A stretch of DNA of 64,000 nucleotides from Collinsella sp. TF08-11AT. Its GTDB lineage: Bacteria > Actinomycetota > Coriobacteriia > Coriobacteriales > Coriobacteriaceae. Where the stretch lies: contig NZ_QSRL01000011.1 in assembly GCF_003437035.1 (NCBI RefSeq), positions 1 through 64,000 on the forward strand. Reading direction: 5' to 3'. Each line of letters begins with the position of its first letter. The first letter of the stretch is position 1. Positions 51,465 to 60,865 of the stretch are shown one piece after another. The translations under genes and the position numbers were made by a program. Below the pieces are notes generated by a model, which saw only the letters and a list, made by a program, of their open reading frames with translations, was not told the DNA's origin and did not search any database.

Positions 51465-52820
51465 ATGAGCTACACGCAGAAAGTTCTCGACGAGCTCAAG
51501 GCCCGCTATCCCGAGCAGCCTGAGTTCATCCAGGCCGCGACCGAGATCCTCGGCACCATCCAGCCGGCGCTCGACGCCCATCCCGAGTACGAGGAGGCCG
51601 CCCTGCTTGAGCGCCTCGTCGAGCCCGAGCGCATCGTCATGTTCCGTGTTCCCTGGGTCGACGACCAGGGCAAGGTCCAGGTCAACCGCGGCTATCGTGT
51701 CGAGTTCAACTCTGCCATTGGACCCTACAAGGGCGGCCTGCGCTTTAACCCGACGGTCACCCTGGGTATGCTCAAGTTCCTGGGCCTGGAGCAGATCCTC
51801 AAGAACAGCCTGACCACCCTTCCCATGGGCGGCGGCAAGGGCGGCTCCGACTTTGACCCCAAGGGCAAGTCCAACAACGAGATCATGCACTTCTGCCAGT
51901 CCTTCATGACCGAGCTCTATCGTCACATCGGCCCCAACACCGACGTTCCCGCCGGCGACCTGGGCGTTGGCGGCCGCGAGGTTGCCTACCTGTTCGGTCA
52001 GTATAAGCGCCTGACCAACGAGTGGACTGGCGTCCTCACCGGCAAGGGCCTCTCCTTTGGCGGCTCGCTCGCCCGTACCGAGGCCACCGGCTACGGTCTG
52101 GTCTACTTTGTGGACGAGTACCTCAAGAGCCGCGGCGACTCCTTCGAGGGCAAGAACGTCGTCGTTCACGGCTCCGGCAACGTCGCCATCTACGCCGTCC
52201 AGAAGGTCTCCCAGCTCGGCGGCAAGGTGCTCGCCTGCTCCGATACTCACGGCTGGGTCGAGGATCCCGACGGCATCGACTACACCGTGCTCGAGCATGT
52301 CTACAACAAGAAGCGCTCCGGCCACGACAAGGGCGTCACGCTCGCTATGTACGTCGACGAGAAGCCTAATGCCACGTGGCACGAGGGCGACGGCCGCGGC
52401 GTGTGGCAGCTTCCCTGCGACATCGCGCTGCCCTGCGCTCGCGAGAACACGCTGCTGCTCGAGGATGCCCAGGCACTCGTCGCCAACGGCTGCAAGGTGG
52501 TCGGCGAGGGCGCGAACATGCCCACGACCATCGAGGCCACGACCCACTTCCAGGAGAACGGTGTCGCCTTTATGCCCGGCAAGGCTGCCAACGCCGGCGG
52601 CGTGCTCGTGTCCGGCCTGGAGATGAGCCAGAACGCCGAGCACCTGTCCTGGACCTTCGAGGAGGTCGACGGCAAGCTCGAGCAGCTCATGCGCGGCATG
52701 TTCCACAACGTGGACGACACCGCCAAGGAGTACGGCGAGGAGGGCAACTTCGTCATGGGCGCCAACATCGCCGGCTTCCTGAAGGTTGCCGACGCCATGC
52801 TCGCCCAGGGCGTCTGCTAA
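51465..52820 (+). CDS. gdhA: NADP-type glutamate dehydrogenase
   Basis: GdhA interconverts 2-oxoglutarate plus ammonia and glutamate. The protein of 451 residues is the hexameric short class. The substrate site and catalytic Lys are in PYKGGLRFNPTV and TLPMGGGKGGSDFDPKG; the nucleotide fold is VVVHGSGNVAIYAVQKV. The KGGSDFDPKG form is usual in the NADP-dependent, anabolic group. The start follows GGAGGAAGC. Codon use is strongly optimised, as for a highly expressed ammonia-assimilating enzyme. A terminator follows. Confidence 0.96.
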   Translation: MSYTQKVLDELKARYPEQPEFIQAATEILGTIQPALDAHPEYEEAALLERLVEPERIVMFRVPWVDDQGKVQVNRGYRVEFNSAIGPYKGGLRFNPTVTLGMLKFLGLEQILKNSLTTLPMGGGKGGSDFDPKGKSNNEIMHFCQSFMTELYRHIGPNTDVPAGDLGVGGREVAYLFGQYKRLTNEWTGVLTGKGLSFGGSLARTEATGYGLVYFVDEYLKSRGDSFEGKNVVVHGSGNVAIYAVQKVSQLGGKVLACSDTHGWVEDPDGIDYTVLEHVYNKKRSGHDKGVTLAMYVDEKPNATWHEGDGRGVWQLPCDIALPCARENTLLLEDAQALVANGCKVVGEGANMPTTIEATTHFQENGVAFMPGKAANAGGVLVSGLEMSQNAEHLSWTFEEVDGKLEQLMRGMFHNVDDTAKEYGEEGNFVMGANIAGFLKVADAMLAQGVC

Positions 52821-52845
52821 ATTTTCGCTCGACATAGCATCGCAG

Positions 52846-52880
52846 AAGGCTCCCAGTCATCTTGGCTGGGAGCCTTTTTT
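52846..52880 (+). terminator. Rho-independent terminator of gdhA
   Basis: A perfect 11-base stem AAGGCTCCCAG/CTGGGAGCCTT is followed by TTTTTT. Confidence 0.95.
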
Positions 52881-52975
52881 GATCCGCATGCGACGGAGGA
52901 AAACGGTTCATTTTGTCCCGACATGAGCTGTGCCCCCTCGTTTGGTACACTTAAAGGTACTGGACAAGTGAAGAG

Positions 52976-53890
52976 ATGGGGGAGAACGTGCTCAAGTTCG
53001 GTACCTACGTCCGTGTTGGAAACGCGGCCGAAGCCTATGAGCTCCTGCAGAAGAACCGCAACAACAAGATTGTGGGCGGCGGCATCTGGATGCGTCTGGG
53101 TTCGCGTCGTGTGGCGACGGCGATTGACCTTTCGGCCTGCGGACTCGATCAGATCGAGGAGACCGAGACCGAGTTTCGCATCGGTGCCATGTGCACCCTG
53201 CGCCAGCTCGAGCGCCATGCCGGGCTCAACGCGCTTGTCAACAATGTCTTCGAGTTCGCCGTTCACGATATCGTGGGCGTGCAACTGCGCAATACCGCCA
53301 CGGTGGGCGGCAGCATCTACGGCCGCTTTGGCTTCTCGGACGTTCTCTCGGCGTTCCTCGCGCTCGATTCCTATGTTGAGCTGACGGGTGCCGGCCGCGT
53401 GTCGCTCGCGGAGTTCGTGCGGATGGGCTACGTGCGCGACGTTATCGAGCATGTCGTAGTCGTCAAGCACGATTACCGTGCGAGCTACGAGGCCGTGCGC
53501 AAGGCCGCGACCGATTTCCCCTCGCTGAACGTCACCGCCGCATGGTGGGACGGCTCCTGGCACGTCACCGTGGGCGCCCGCCCGTTGCGCGCGACCCTGC
53601 TGCAGGGCGAGGCATGTGGCCTTTCCAGCGAGCAGCCTTCCGAGGACGAGCTTCGCGCCCTTGCTGCATCCGTGCGTGCCCTGAGCTACGGAACCAACCT
53701 GTGGGGCTCGGCCGACTACCGCCGTCGCATCTCGGCCCCGCTCGCCGTCCAGGCCGTGCGCCGCGCCGCCGGCATCGAGCTTTCGGCCGCGCTTGCGCAC
53801 GAGCTCGAGGGCGTGCAGATTCCCAAGTTCGCCACGGACGAGTATTCCTGCCGCCGCGTGCCCGGCGTCGATTCTAGCGAGGTGCGCTAA
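52976..53890 (+). CDS. Molybdenum hydroxylase FAD-binding subunit
   Basis: The protein of 304 residues resembles the FAD subunit (CoxM/XdhB type) of xanthine-dehydrogenase-family enzymes. NNKIVGGGIWMRLG near residue 30 and RNTATVGGSIYGRFGFSD near 105 are the two FAD-contacting loops, and the C-terminal CO_deh_flav_C domain includes RRRISAPLAVQAVRRA. It passes electrons from the Mo/Fe-S subunit to NAD or another acceptor. The start is ATG 52976 or GTG 52988 (the latter gives the common MLKFG-like N-terminus). The stop overlaps the next start by one base (TAATG). Confidence 0.87.
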   Translation: MGENVLKFGTYVRVGNAAEAYELLQKNRNNKIVGGGIWMRLGSRRVATAIDLSACGLDQIEETETEFRIGAMCTLRQLERHAGLNALVNNVFEFAVHDIVGVQLRNTATVGGSIYGRFGFSDVLSAFLALDSYVELTGAGRVSLAEFVRMGYVRDVIEHVVVVKHDYRASYEAVRKAATDFPSLNVTAAWWDGSWHVTVGARPLRATLLQGEACGLSSEQPSEDELRALAASVRALSYGTNLWGSADYRRRISAPLAVQAVRRAAGIELSAALAHELEGVQIPKFATDEYSCRRVPGVDSSEVR

Positions 53891-56721
53891 TGGCTGCCAA
53901 ACTCATCGATCTTTCCTTTACGCTCAACGGCCGCAAGGTCAAGGTTCAGATTGCCCCCGACACCATGCTCTTTTCGCTTTTGCGTGAGCAGGGTTGCGCG
54001 TCGGTGCGCTGTGCTTGCGAAACCACCAACTGCGGTCTGTGTACGGTGTGGCTCGACGGCGACCCGGTGCTGAGCTGCTCGGTTCCCGCCGCCCGTGTTG
54101 AGGGCCACACCATCACCACGCTTGAGGGCCTCAAGGCCGAGTCCGAGGCGCTTGCCCGCGCGATGGCTGCCGAAGGCGCCGAGCAGTGCGGTTTTTGCGC
54201 CCCCGGCCTTATCATGAACGTGCTGGCGCTTGCCCGCGCCGCCAAGGAGGACCCGAGCCTTGTCGCCACGCGCGAGGAGCTGTCGCGCCAGCTCGCCGGC
54301 AATCTTTGCCGCTGCAGCGGCTACGAGAGCCAGCTGCGCGCCATCGTGCGCTTTCTCAACGAGTCCGGCGTGCAGGTGGGCTTTGAGATGCCCGAGCTGC
54401 CGGTCAACGACACCAGCTGCGACGGCGTCTCCTACAAGCAGATCACCCACAAGCAGCCCAAGAAGGACTCGAAGGCCCTGCTCGAGGGCCGTCCGGTCTA
54501 CACGGGCGACCTGGTGCCCGCCGGCGCCCTGATCGTCAAGCTCAAGCGCAGCCCGTATGCCCGCGCCAAGATCCGCTCCATCGACACGTCGCGCGCCCTG
54601 AAGGTGCCCGGCGTGGTTGGCGTCTACACCTACGAGGACGTGCCCAAGCGCCGCTTTACCATCGCCGGCCAGAGCTATCCGCAGCCGAGTCCCTACGACC
54701 GCCTGATTCTCGAGAACCTCGTCCGTTACCAAAACGAGGAGGTGGCGATCGTCGCCGCCGAGACCGAGGAGGCCGCCGACAAGGCACTTAAGCTCATCAA
54801 GGTCGACTACGAGGTGCTCGAGCCGCTGCTCGACTTTACCCAGGCGCTCGATAACGACATCGTGGTCCACCCCGAGGGCGACGTGACCTTTATGTTCCCG
54901 CAGGGCGGCGACGTCCCACGCAACCTGGTGTGCAGCGGCACGAGCGACTTTGGCGATCTTGACGAGGCCTTCGCCCAGAGCGACATCGTCTTTGAGCGCA
55001 CCTATACCAGCCAGGCCACGCAGACCGCGCCCATGGAGACCTTCCGCGCCTTCGCGACGACCGACGCGTTCGGCCGCATCTCGGTGACCACCTCTACGCA
55101 GGTGCCCTTCCACGTGCGCCGCATGGTCGCGCAGTCGCTCGACATTCCGCAGTCGCAGGTGCAGGTCATTAAGCCGCGCATCGGCGGCGGCTTTGGCTCC
55201 AAGCAGACGGGCTGCTGCGAGATTTTCGTTGCGTTCGTGACCCAGCAGACCGGCCGTTCGAGCTACTGCTGCTACACCCGCGAGGAGACCATCACCGCGG
55301 GCAACTCGCGCCACCAGATGCAGATGACTGTTAAGCTGGGTGCCATGAACGACGGCACCATCACGGCCATCGATCTGCATACGCTGTCCAACGCCGGTGC
55401 GTACGGCGAGCACGCTACCACGACGATCGGCCTGTCGGGCCACAAGAGCCTACCCATCTACAACCACGTGAAGGCGAGCCGCTTTAGCTGGGACGCCGTC
55501 TACACCAATACCAACCGCGGCGGCGCGTATCGCGGCTACGGTGCCACCCAGGGCCAGTTTGCCGTGGAGAGCGCCGTCAACGAGCTCGCCGACATGCTGC
55601 ACATGGACCCCGCCGACCTGCGCCTTAAGAACATCGTGCGCGAGGGCGAGATCATGCCGCAGTACTACAACGAGAAGCTCAACGCCTGCGCGCTCGACCG
55701 CTGCCTGCTGCGCGCGATGGACATGATCGGTTGGCGCGACAAGCCGCTGGCCGTCGACCTGGGCGACCGTGTGCGTGCTCTGGGCTGTGCGCTCACCATG
55801 CAGGGCTCTGGCATTTCCAACGTGGATATCGCCGGTATCGACATGCGCCTGGAAGAGGACGGCTTCATTACCATCGGCACCGGCGCCACCGATAACGGCA
55901 TGGGTGTCGACACCATCCTGGCGCAGATTGCCGCCGAGGAGCTGGGCGTGGAGAGCTCGCTTATCGTGGTGCGCGGTGTGGACACCGACGTGTCGCCGTT
56001 CGACGCCGGCTCGTACGCGAGCTCGGGCACGTACGTGACGGGCCTTGCCGCCAAGAACGCCGCGACCGAGCTGCGCGAGAAGATTTGCGTCAAGGCCGCC
56101 CAGATGTGGGACGTGGACGCCGCCGACGTGGTCTTTGATGGCCAGTACGTGCGTCTGTCCGACGAGCGTGCCGCTCGTGAGCGCGGCCGCTACCTCACGC
56201 TGCGCGACTTTGCCAACCTGTGCGTCAAGAACATCGCGGGCGGCGACGCGCTCACCTCGCACGCCTCTGCCTGCCTGCCCGTTTCGCCCCCGCCGTTTAT
56301 GGCCGGCATTGCCGAGGTCGAGGTCGACAAGGCCACCGGCAAGGTGACCGTGGTGGACTACGCGGCGGCTGTGGATTGCGGCACCGTGATCAACGAGGCA
56401 CTCGCGCGCGTCCAGGCCGAGGGCGGCATTGCCCAGGGTATCGGCCACGCGCTCTACGAGATTGTTGAGCACGACGATCGCGGCCGCCTGCGCACCGGCA
56501 ACTTTATGAGCTACAAGCTGCCCACGCGCCTGGACATCGGCAGCATTCGCGTGGCCTTTGAGCCGAGCTACGAGCCGACGGGTCCGTTTGGCGCCAAGTC
56601 GATCGGCGAGGTCGTCATCAACACGCCGCTCGCCGCCGTGGCTTCGGCCGTCGCACACGCCACCGGCCATCAGGTTCGCTCGCTGCCGATCACGCCCGAG
56701 AAGGCCCTGCTGGGGGAGTAG
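53890..56721 (+). CDS. Molybdenum hydroxylase, fused 2Fe-2S and Moco subunits
   Basis: The protein of 943 residues carries a plant-type 2Fe-2S domain with C43, C48, C51 and C63 (CETTNCGLC), a second helical 2Fe-2S domain (QCGFCAPG, NLCRCSGY, about residues 101-141), and then the xanthine-dehydrogenase molybdopterin subunit (about 195-943). Moco-site motifs are RIGGGFGSKQ (about 435), NRGGAYRGYGATQGQ and the catalytic Glu in FGAKSIGEVVINTP near the C-terminus. Substrate (purine, nicotinate, other N-heterocycle) cannot be deduced. Location beside moe/mod and sel genes fits a selenium-dependent hydroxylase, but the usual partners YqeB and YqeC are not in the window. Confidence 0.93.
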   Translation: MAAKLIDLSFTLNGRKVKVQIAPDTMLFSLLREQGCASVRCACETTNCGLCTVWLDGDPVLSCSVPAARVEGHTITTLEGLKAESEALARAMAAEGAEQCGFCAPGLIMNVLALARAAKEDPSLVATREELSRQLAGNLCRCSGYESQLRAIVRFLNESGVQVGFEMPELPVNDTSCDGVSYKQITHKQPKKDSKALLEGRPVYTGDLVPAGALIVKLKRSPYARAKIRSIDTSRALKVPGVVGVYTYEDVPKRRFTIAGQSYPQPSPYDRLILENLVRYQNEEVAIVAAETEEAADKALKLIKVDYEVLEPLLDFTQALDNDIVVHPEGDVTFMFPQGGDVPRNLVCSGTSDFGDLDEAFAQSDIVFERTYTSQATQTAPMETFRAFATTDAFGRISVTTSTQVPFHVRRMVAQSLDIPQSQVQVIKPRIGGGFGSKQTGCCEIFVAFVTQQTGRSSYCCYTREETITAGNSRHQMQMTVKLGAMNDGTITAIDLHTLSNAGAYGEHATTTIGLSGHKSLPIYNHVKASRFSWDAVYTNTNRGGAYRGYGATQGQFAVESAVNELADMLHMDPADLRLKNIVREGEIMPQYYNEKLNACALDRCLLRAMDMIGWRDKPLAVDLGDRVRALGCALTMQGSGISNVDIAGIDMRLEEDGFITIGTGATDNGMGVDTILAQIAAEELGVESSLIVVRGVDTDVSPFDAGSYASSGTYVTGLAAKNAATELREKICVKAAQMWDVDAADVVFDGQYVRLSDERAARERGRYLTLRDFANLCVKNIAGGDALTSHASACLPVSPPPFMAGIAEVEVDKATGKVTVVDYAAAVDCGTVINEALARVQAEGGIAQGIGHALYEIVEHDDRGRLRTGNFMSYKLPTRLDIGSIRVAFEPSYEPTGPFGAKSIGEVVINTPLAAVASAVAHATGHQVRSLPITPEKALLGE

Positions 56722-56861
56722 CGGGTCGGCGAACAAGTCGTAATTGGCGGGGCGGGGCAACTCGACCCGCCTTTTGCACTCGTGGTGAGGTCGTGAGCCT
56801 GTAAAACGTGTGCGTGCGCTTGTCGCTCGTATCTGCTATCATTCCTAGTCTGTGCGCTCAT

Positions 56862-56945
56862 GCGGGCGTGGCGGAATTGGTAGACGCGCCAGATTTAGGT
56901 TCTGGTGGGATTCCCGTGAAGGTTCGAGTCCTTTCGCCCGCACCA
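56862..56945 (+). tRNA. tRNA-Leu (TAG)
   Basis: Acceptor arms GCGGGCG/CGCCCGC pair, the anticodon stem CCAGA/TCTGG presents TAG, a class II variable arm (TGGGATTCCCGTG) follows, and the T arm and ACCA end complete 84 bases. Confidence 0.96.
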
Positions 56946-57036
56946 ACGCATCTGCGTCGGCCCTGGCCGTCGCGACTCTTTGTTGCATAAAGGTACCAGC
57001 ACCTCAGATAAGCTGGGCAGTATGAGGAGGAACGTG

Positions 57037-58335
57037 TTGAACATCACCGCTTCTGACGTCAAGGACGCCAAGCTCACCGCTACGGTCACCATCCCGGCCG
57101 CCGACGTCGACGCCGCGATCAAGAAGGCTTACAAGGACACCGCCAAGAAGTACCGCTTCCCGGGCTTCCGCGCCGGTAAGGCTCCCCGTCCGGTTATCGA
57201 CTCTGCTCTTGGCGCCGAGGCTACCCTCGCTCAGGCCACCAACGACCTGATCGCCGCCAACGAGCCCGCCGTCCTCAACGAGCTGGACATCGTCCCCACC
57301 AAGAACGGTGACTACAAGGACCTCGACCTCGCTAAGGATCACGAGGACTACACCTACACCGTCGAGTTCTCCCTGCGTCCCGCCGCTGAGCTCTCCTCCT
57401 TCGACGCTGTCGAGATCGAGATGCCCCCTGCGGAGGTCACCGAGTCCGAGATCAACAACCAGGTCGAGATGCTCCTCAACTACCGTGCCGCCTTCGAGGA
57501 CGTTGAGGGTCGCGCCGTCGAGGCCGAGGACTACGTCACCGTCGACCTCAAGGCCGTCGAGAACGCCGACAACTTTGCCGCCGAGGGCCGTATGCTCATC
57601 GCCGGTAGCGACAGCAACCCCGCCGAGTTCAACGAGGCTCTGATCGGCGCCAACGTTGACGACGTCAAGTCCGTCACCTGGACCGACGAGGCCGAGGAGG
57701 GCGAGGAGGCCGAGACCCACACCGTCGAGGTCACCGTCAAGGGCATCAAGGTCCGCAACACCCCCGAGCTCACCGACGAGCTCGTCAAGTCTGACTTTGG
57801 CTTCGACAGCATCGACGCTATGCGCGACGCCATCAAGATCGAGATCGAGCAGGACAAGGCTTCCCGCCTTCCGGCCGAGAAGGAGAACCGTTGCGTCTCC
57901 GCTCTCGCCGAGCGCCTGCAGCTCGACGAGATGGACGCCGACTACGAGCAGTCCGTCTTTGAGGAGCTTGGCCAGAACTTCCTGTCCAACCTCGCTGCCC
58001 GCGGCATGACGCTGGACACCTGGCTGCCCGCTTCCGGCCTGACCATGGAGCAGTTCATCGGCGACCTGCACAAGCAGGCCAACGACGTTGCCCGTGAGTC
58101 CCTGGCGCTCGACGCCCTCGCCCGTGAGCTCAAGATTGAGGTCACCGAGGACGACATCAACGCCGAGTTCGAGAAGGCTGGCGTCAAGGACGTCGAGGCT
58201 TCCAAGGCCGAGTTCATCGCCGATGGCCGCATGCCTGCCGTCCGCGAGTCCATCCGTCGCTCCAAGGCCGTCGATCACCTGGTCGAGAACGCCAAGGTGA
58301 CTGAGGTCGACGAGACCGCCAAGGACGCCGAGTAA
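57037..58335 (+). CDS. tig: Trigger factor
   Basis: Trigger factor binds the ribosome exit tunnel and assists nascent-chain folding. The protein has 432 residues. The N-terminal ribosome-binding signature is YRFPGFRAGKAPRPV (about residues 40-54), a PPIase FKBP-like domain spans about 150-245, and the helical C-terminal chaperone arms follow. The start is most likely TTG 57037, six bases after GAGGAGG; GTG 57034 is too close and ATG 57022 precedes the ribosome site. It heads the common tig-clpP-clpX cluster. Codons are strongly biased as in highly expressed genes. Confidence 0.95.
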   Translation: MNITASDVKDAKLTATVTIPAADVDAAIKKAYKDTAKKYRFPGFRAGKAPRPVIDSALGAEATLAQATNDLIAANEPAVLNELDIVPTKNGDYKDLDLAKDHEDYTYTVEFSLRPAAELSSFDAVEIEMPPAEVTESEINNQVEMLLNYRAAFEDVEGRAVEAEDYVTVDLKAVENADNFAAEGRMLIAGSDSNPAEFNEALIGANVDDVKSVTWTDEAEEGEEAETHTVEVTVKGIKVRNTPELTDELVKSDFGFDSIDAMRDAIKIEIEQDKASRLPAEKENRCVSALAERLQLDEMDADYEQSVFEELGQNFLSNLAARGMTLDTWLPASGLTMEQFIGDLHKQANDVARESLALDALARELKIEVTEDDINAEFEKAGVKDVEASKAEFIADGRMPAVRESIRRSKAVDHLVENAKVTEVDETAKDAE

Positions 58336-58496
58336 TTCTCGCCACCTTGCACGCGAGCGCATGTATGTGCCCGTGATGGGGTAAAGTTCTACACCGGTTA
58401 TCCGGTTGCTTCGTACGGTGCCAGCCAATGCATAGCATGCGGGCACCGTACGTTTATCTAGAACCAATTTGGTCCGCAAGAGAAATGGAGATGCGT

Positions 58497-59117
58497 ATGA
58501 TCGCTAAGTTCGATTCCGCCCTCGTGCCATACGTTATCGAGCAGACGCCGCGCGGCGAGCGCAGCTACGATATCTATTCGCGCCTGCTCAACGACCGCAT
58601 CATCTTCTTGGGCGAGGAGATCAACTCCGTCAGCGCCAACCTGGTCGTTGCCCAGCTGCTGCATCTTGAGAGCCAGGATGCCGAGAAGGATATCTCGCTC
58701 TACATCAATTCGCCCGGTGGCGAGGTTTACTCTGGCCTGGCGATTCTTGACACCATGAACTTCATCAAGCCGCAGGTCTCCACCATCTGCGTCGGTATGG
58801 CCGCGTCTATGGCTGCCGTGCTGCTTTCGGCCGGCGCCAAGGGCAAGCGCTTCTGCCTGCCGCACTCCAAGGTCATGATTCACCAGCCCAGCGGCGGTGC
58901 CCAGGGTCAGCAGACCGAGATCGAGATTGTGGCTGAGGAGATCAAGAAGACCCGCCGCGAGCTCAACCAGATCCTGTCCGATGCCTCGGGCCAGCCGATC
59001 GAGAAGGTCCAGGCCGACACCGAGCGCGACAACTACCTGACCGCTGCCGAGGCCCTCGACTACGGCCTGATCGACCGTATCGTCACCTCGCGCGATCTTG
59101 CCGCGAAGGACGCCTAG
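58497..59117 (+). CDS. clpP: ATP-dependent Clp protease proteolytic subunit
   Basis: ClpP forms the tetradecameric peptidase barrel. The protein of 206 residues shows Ser104 in [16 protein letters not shown], His129 in [12 protein letters not shown] and Asp175 in [10 protein letters not shown]. The N-terminal loop [20 protein letters not shown] is shown in part by [20 protein letters not shown]. Of the three close ATG codons (58485, 58491, 58497) the last has the best ribosome-site spacing from GGAG. clpX starts two bases after the stop. Confidence 0.96.
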   Translation: MIAKFDSALVPYVIEQTPRGERSYDIYSRLLNDRIIFLGEEINSVSANLVVAQLLHLESQDAEKDISLYINSPGGEVYSGLAILDTMNFIKPQVSTICVGMAASMAAVLLSAGAKGKRFCLPHSKVMIHQPSGGAQGQQTEIEIVAEEIKKTRRELNQILSDASGQPIEKVQADTERDNYLTAAEALDYGLIDRIVTSRDLAAKDA

Positions 59118-59118
59118 G

Positions 59119-60525
59119 ATGGCAGGAAACATGCAGGACAACTTTGACGAGAATGGCAACCCCATCCGCTGCTCCTTCTGCGGAAAAGAGCAGGGGCAGG
59201 TTCGCCGCCTTGTAAAGGGTCCGACCAACATCTTTATCTGCGACGAGTGCGTTGCCGCCTGCTCCGAGATCCTGGAGGAGTCGCTGGCTTCGGACTTTAT
59301 GGACGCTGCCCGCAACGGCAAGCTGCCGGGCTTCCTCAACGACCACGGCCAGGCTGCATCCCAGCCCGCCGCGGACCCCGAGACCGAGGGTTTTGAGCTC
59401 GAGGACGATCGCCAGGTCATCACGCACGTGCCGACGCCGCACGAGATCTATGACGAGCTTTCGGCCTATGTTATGGGTCAGGAGGACGCCAAGCGCGCCA
59501 TGTCGGTGGCCGTGTACAACCACTATCGCCGCGTGATTGAGGGCGGCGCTGCGGTGTCTGCCTTTGATGACGACATGGGCTCGCAGTTCGATGACGATAT
59601 GGACGAGGTAGAGCTCGCCAAGTCCAACATCCTGCTGCTCGGTCCCACCGGTACCGGTAAGACCCTGCTGGCCCAGACGCTCGCGCGCATTCTTGAGGTG
59701 CCGTTTGCTATCGCCGATGCCACCGCGCTCACCGAGGCCGGCTATGTGGGCGAGGACGTGGAGAACATCCTACTCAAGCTCATTAATGCTGCCGATGGCG
59801 ACATTGAGCGCGCACAGGTTGGCATCATCTACGTTGACGAGATCGACAAGATTGCCCGCAAGGCTGAGAACCTCTCCATTACCCGCGATGTCTCGGGCGA
59901 GGGTGTTCAGCAGGCGCTGCTTAAGATTCTTGAGGGCACGGTGGCAAGCGTTCCGCCCACCGGCGGCCGCAAGCATCCCCAGCAGGAACTGCTCCAGATC
60001 GACACGACCAACATCCTGTTCATCTGCGGCGGTGCCTTTGTGGGCCTGGACAAGATCATCGCCGACCGCGTGGGCAACAAGGGCGTGGGCTTCAACTCCG
60101 AGATCGCCGGCCCCACCTCGGTCGACGAGAACGACCTGCTGCGTCAGGTGCTCCCGCAGGACCTCAACGCCTTTGGCATGATCCCAGAGTTCGTGGGCCG
60201 TACGCCCGTCGTGACCCAGACGCAGGCGCTCGACGAGGACGACCTGGTGTCGATCCTGACCGAGCCCAAGAACGCCGTGGTGCGCCAGTACCGTAAGATG
60301 TTCCAGCTCGAGGACGTTGAGCTTGAGTTTGAGGACGCGGCCCTGCACGAGATCGCCCGCATGGCGCTCGCCCGCAAGACCGGCGCCCGTGGCCTGCGCT
60401 CCATTTGCGAGGACGTGCTGCAGCAGACGATGTTCGATCTGCCCAGCGAGGAGGGTGTAGTCAAGGTCATCGTGACCGAAGCCTCCGTAAAGGGCGAAGA
60501 GCAGCCCCAGCGCATCTATGGGTAA
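59119..60525 (+). CDS. clpX: ATP-dependent Clp protease ATP-binding subunit ClpX
   Basis: ClpX unfolds substrates and feeds them to ClpP. The protein has 468 residues. The zinc-binding domain has CSFCGKEQ and CDECVAAC at residues 18-50. Walker A is GPTGTGKT (about 178), the pore loop GYVGEDVEN (about 210), Walker [12 protein letters not shown] (about 236), and the ClpP-binding loop lies in the GFNSEIAG surroundings (about 325; the canonical IGF tripeptide is seen as VGF). An acidic insert [16 protein letters not shown] (about residues 150-165) precedes Walker A and is longer than in E. coli. ATG 59131 is an alternative start. Confidence 0.96.
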   Translation: MAGNMQDNFDENGNPIRCSFCGKEQGQVRRLVKGPTNIFICDECVAACSEILEESLASDFMDAARNGKLPGFLNDHGQAASQPAADPETEGFELEDDRQVITHVPTPHEIYDELSAYVMGQEDAKRAMSVAVYNHYRRVIEGGAAVSAFDDDMGSQFDDDMDEVELAKSNILLLGPTGTGKTLLAQTLARILEVPFAIADATALTEAGYVGEDVENILLKLINAADGDIERAQVGIIYVDEIDKIARKAENLSITRDVSGEGVQQALLKILEGTVASVPPTGGRKHPQQELLQIDTTNILFICGGAFVGLDKIIADRVGNKGVGFNSEIAGPTSVDENDLLRQVLPQDLNAFGMIPEFVGRTPVVTQTQALDEDDLVSILTEPKNAVVRQYRKMFQLEDVELEFEDAALHEIARMALARKTGARGLRSICEDVLQQTMFDLPSEEGVVKVIVTEASVKGEEQPQRIYG

Positions 60526-60538
60526 ATAGCGCCCGTTT

Positions 60539-60566
60539 AGGTCCCGCGGCAACCACTGCGGGACCT
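60539..60566 (+). terminator. Hairpin after clpX
   Basis: The arms AGGTCCCGC/GCGGGACCT enclose ten bases, 13 bases after the clpX stop. No T run follows; the next element supplies one. Confidence 0.65.
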
Positions 60567-60573
60567 GCCATTT

Positions 60574-60658
60574 AGGGACAGGTTTATTTTGGTCGGTTTT
60601 ATATGGGCAAACGTTATTCTGCCTGATAAAACCTGCCAAAATAAACCTGTCCCTTTTT
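60574..60658 (+). terminator. Long GGGACAGGTTTATTTTGG hairpin with T tail
   Basis: The 28-base arms (60574-60601, 60627-60654) differ only by one base near the middle and enclose 25 bases; the right arm ends in TCCCTTTTT. The same arm start (GGGACAGGTTTATTTTGG) occurs at 47307-47325. Confidence 0.88.
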
Positions 60659-60729
60659 GGTAGGTATGCCTGTGCTATTCTGTGAGATTGTTTAGCTAGT
60701 ACCTTCAGACTGAAGTAATCGATACCTAA

Positions 60730-60845
60730 GGGGAGGAATGTAGGCCCGATTTTCGTAGATTCCGCACGAGCCGAAGACCACTTAATGTGGTCTTCGAGCG
60801 AGCCCAGGACCTGACCGAGCGAAAATCGGGCCTACATTCCTCCCC
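60730..60845. repeat. Palindromic element family A, copy 2
   Basis: Perfect 26-base arms (60730-60755, 60820-60845) enclose a 64-base core beginning TAGATTCCGCAC and ending AGGACCTGACCGAG, as in copy 1. The inner stem is GAAGACCAC/GTGGTCTTC around TTAAT (60773-60795). The right arm ends 20 bases before the valS start, so the structure lies in the valS leader and could affect its expression. Confidence 0.92.
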
Positions 60846-60865
60846 GGCGGGACAGGGAGAGATAT

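Noticed and set aside
60659..60865. T-box leader upstream of valS
   Set aside because: No AGGGTGGNACCGCG-like T-box sequence is present. The structure there is the family A palindrome.
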